This document shows positions 61,403-64,000 of a stretch of DNA of 64,000 nt, one piece after another. Source of the stretch: Talinum fruticosum (Eukaryota; Streptophyta; Magnoliopsida; Caryophyllales; Talinaceae); the NCBI GenBank assembly GCA_021018815.1, contig JAITYX010000016.1, positions 6,959,001-7,023,000 on the forward strand, read 5' to 3'. The notes beneath the pieces were generated by a model. That model saw only the letters and a program-made list of their open reading frames with translations, had not been told where the DNA came from and searched no databases. Position 1 is the first letter of the stretch; each line of letters begins with the position of its first letter. A program made the translations under genes and the position numbers.

Positions 61403-63305
61403 TATGTGTTCATGTCTAGAAAGGGTTCTGAGCCTCCACATGGTAGTTATTGAGCATGCTATAAGAGAAGACAAACCCAGGTATATAAGAATAACTCAAA
61501 AAAAGTTTATTTATTCCTTCTCATGCCACTGCTAACTGATGAAAAACGACCTTGCTATGTAAGAAACCACCTGCAAGTGGTCTCGATCTGATTGTAGTGC
61601 TTTACTGTGTTATGGTTGCACCCTGCTAATGACTGTGTTGCTGCTGCAGCAGTTGTCATTTTCAATTGTTGATAATCTTACATTTTCTGCATTGATAGGG
61701 CAAACTAATGAGTCTGTTGATACCTGTGGCAGGTTTTTAGTTAAATAGTAATACAGTATATTGTTGGGGAACTGTCCTTTTATTCCTTTATGTGCAGCAC
61801 TGGACATTGGAGTCTGGATGGCATTTTCTGTTTAGGTGTATCAACATGTTTCTTTGGGGAAGGATGCAATTGATTGCGGTTCAACTTTAGATGCCAGTAC
61901 GCTACTGTGTATTATGAATGCTGAAACTTGAAATGTTTATCTGCCAAATTACAGCCTGATTTTGGTGCTTTTTAGGTTATACTTATGATATTTAATTATT
62001 TGTTCTTTCAGGAATTTCTGATTATTTGGTGATCTGCATCGGATTTGAGCTCCTTGCTTGGCATTCACCCATTGCAACGTATTCTGTCCCTGCAGATCTT
62101 GGTAATAACTTCTCCTTCTGATTAAGGTTGTCTCTGCTACTAGAAATTTGTTTGAACTTTGAAAATATCAACCTCCAATCAGTTTGAATTAGGAAAAGAT
62201 TCTGAATTGGGTGGTAATTGGTATCGTTAATAACTTAATATAGATATCTTGGATATGGAAATGCTCCATAATATTTTGTAAAATCCAACTGAGACAATCA
62301 TCATGGGATGGAGTACACTGCTAGATAATTTGGACATATTGAGCCATTGATGTTCCTGTGTCTTCTTGCGGCTATCGATCTCACAATCATCATGGGTTGA
62401 TAGCTGAATATTGGGTTGGCCATGAGTATCCTCATATAAAAATGCTTTTGTTAGATCGATGGCCGGAGAATTCGCTGGCAATGAGGTATTGATGGACACG
62501 CATGCTGATGGAACAACGTCAGGAGCCCTTGGAGGAGTTAGAGATGTAATTTTGTTTCATTTCTAAGGCCGTTTTTGGATTTTTCTTCTTTTTCTTTCCC
62601 CCTTCCTTCTTTTGTGGTTGGGTACATATGTAGCATAATGTACTGGAAAAGTAAACTAAAGTGAGAACGACATCAAATAAAAAGGTCTTTCTCCAAGTTG
62701 AAAGTGCATGAATACAGTTTTTAGTGTTTATGCTTATCTTGGAGCTACATGCTTAATTGTTTGTTTGAGAAAAACTATTGATGCTTCATTTTTTGTCCTT
62801 TCTAGGTTTAAATTCTGCCTATATCAATTTTAGCGCCTTAACCTCCCCCTCCAGACGCACGCACACAAACGGGTGGATAAACGTGAAAAATGATAATCAA
62901 CAATTACTGACCAACACAAAAGGGCGTACATATAAACACAAAAAATGACAATCACCAATTACTGATGTATTACTTGTTAAAATTACATATAAAATCGCAT
63001 GATTTCTGACATGATTTTGAATAAATTAAAATGTTACATTGGTGCTTGAGAGATTTATACATATGATATGACTAGCCTTTGCAGGTACTGGTGGACCTTA
63101 CAAATGTGCATTTACATTGATGCTTGAGAGACTTATCCATACACCAAAGGGCAAAAACTCAGATTAGTCTTCAGCAGGTACTACTGGACTTTACAAGTGG
63201 TGAAAGAGACTTCAAACATTTTTTCCGAGGATCTTCACAAGATAACAAAAACAAAATTATTGCCATCCAATCTACTGGGTTGAAGAAACGACATCGAATC
63301 TGTAG
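61403..63305. other. Region between the MITE and the SAMDC gene
   Basis: AT-rich, with no recognisable protein. About 63100-63305 may be 3' UTR of the minus-strand SAMDC gene. A short frame at 62461-62566 (MAGEFAGNEVLMDTHADGTT) is too short to support. Confidence 0.4.
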
Positions 63306-64000
63306 TCAGTTCTTTTCTTCTTCCTTGCTTTCCTCTCCATCTTTCCAGCAGCATTTCAGAACCGATCTTGGTGACTTGCACCCGTCAGACTTGACAAATT
63401 GGCGGTAAATGAACAATTCACCCTCCTCGACCTCTGCATAGCTTTTCTCTTCCAAGCAATACCCACCTGAAACCAAGGGTGCCAGCCACTTCTGGCCCGA
63501 CATCCACATGGTTGTCACAGTGAATTGCTATTGAAAACTCCATCGTCTGGAAACCAGCCAAGACCTTCTTGATCAAGTATTTATGTTCATTGCCTTCAAG
63601 TCATACCCAGAAGCCTCAAAGCTTGCATCACTGAACCCATCTTCTGGGGTGACATGGATGGTAGAGATAGCATCCCTTTCAATGGAGTTCATCAAATACT
63701 CGCAAGGGTCGAAGTCAAAATCACATATTTTAGATTCCAGAAGGATTTTCCTTATTCCGGAAGGATTTTCCTTATTCCGGAAGCTTCAGTCATAGAAGAT
63801 GCAGCACCTGAGTTTGACCTGTAAAACTCTGATGCACATTTCCTGTCTAGACCTGTCATGCACATTTCTATGGTGTAGCCTTTGGGGCCATTGCTCAGAT
63901 TCTCCAAAGCTGCAGAATAAACATGCCATTTTTGTGGGCTGTCTAAACTTCCCATCAAAAATGCCTTGCCTCCTGAACCAAGGTTGCCAAAGTAGCTATC
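63306..64000 (-). pseudogene. SAMDC: S-adenosylmethionine decarboxylase, 3' part, frame broken (runs off the window)
   Basis: The minus strand encodes the C-terminal half of plant AdoMet[44 protein letters not shown], then [20 protein letters not shown], and near the end KSPRSVLKCCWKDGEESKEE. The enzyme makes decarboxylated SAM for spermidine and spermine synthesis; the catalytic N-terminal region lies beyond 64000. Three lesions break the frame: a 20-bp direct tandem duplication (63741-63760 and 63761-63780), a missing base in the A-run at 63575-63576 creating a stop, and a shift between about 63495 and 63525. The second looks like the homopolymer error seen elsewhere; the 20-bp duplication does not. 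It could be a pseudogene or a functional gene with consensus errors. The coding sequence is intronless here, as usual for plant SAMDC. Confidence 0.75.

Noticed and set aside
62227..62566. Short frames on both strands with protein-like words
   Set aside because: Too short, no splice partners found, and no family recognised.
1..64000. tRNA or rRNA genes, CRISPR arrays, riboswitches, integrated viral or organelle DNA
   Set aside because: Reading both strands gave no convincing example. A tRNAscan-SE run and a search against plastid and mitochondrial genomes would settle the RNA and organelle cases.

Overview
The window is nuclear DNA from a flowering plant, most likely a eudicot. The genes are split by GT-AG introns, intergenic DNA is AT-rich, CT/GA microsatellites sit in 5' UTRs and introns, and there are several non-autonomous transposons. 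All assignments come from reading the sequence and from remembered family features; nothing was searched or aligned by machine.

The gene-dense part (1-34.5 kb) holds five ordinary plant genes. A KONJAC-type GDP-mannose pyrophosphorylase-like gene (+, 15 exons, 76-5569) converges on Golgi alpha-mannosidase II (-, 4 exons, 7502-12609); both belong to mannose/N-glycan biology. Next come a small mitochondrial complex I subunit gene (-, 3 exons, 14424-16575), a gene for a protein with a NOT4-like C4C4 RING (-, 3 exons, 19180-21010) and a full SIN3-like (SNL) co-repressor gene (-, 22 exons, 24013-34482).

From 34.5 to 57 kb the DNA is repeat-rich. It has a MITE with long inverted repeats and a 9-bp target duplication (37345-38047), then a second SIN3-related locus (38385-39686) that keeps only PAH1 and PAH2. 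That locus reads in frame across five exons and has an unrelated first exon. A 4.8-kb tandem duplication follows (unit 1 42181-47008; unit 2 47019-56098), carrying an unrecognised gene. Unit 2 was enlarged by a 1.2-kb inverted-repeat element and a 3.2-kb LTR-like insertion.

The last part (57-64 kb) has an intact P-class pentatricopeptide-repeat gene homologous to At5g38730 (+, 57760-59514), a young hAT-like MITE with a perfect 8-bp target duplication (60822-61394), and the 3' part of an S-adenosylmethionine decarboxylase gene or pseudogene (-, 63306 to the window edge) carrying a 20-bp frameshifting tandem duplication.

A recurring oddity is single-base shortening of homopolymers inside otherwise well-conserved exons: two in the KONJAC gene, three in SNL, one in SAMDC. 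The two tandem units also differ by indels at CTCG/TCG sites. I read this mainly as residual long-read consensus error, and it matters for anyone calling pseudogenes here.
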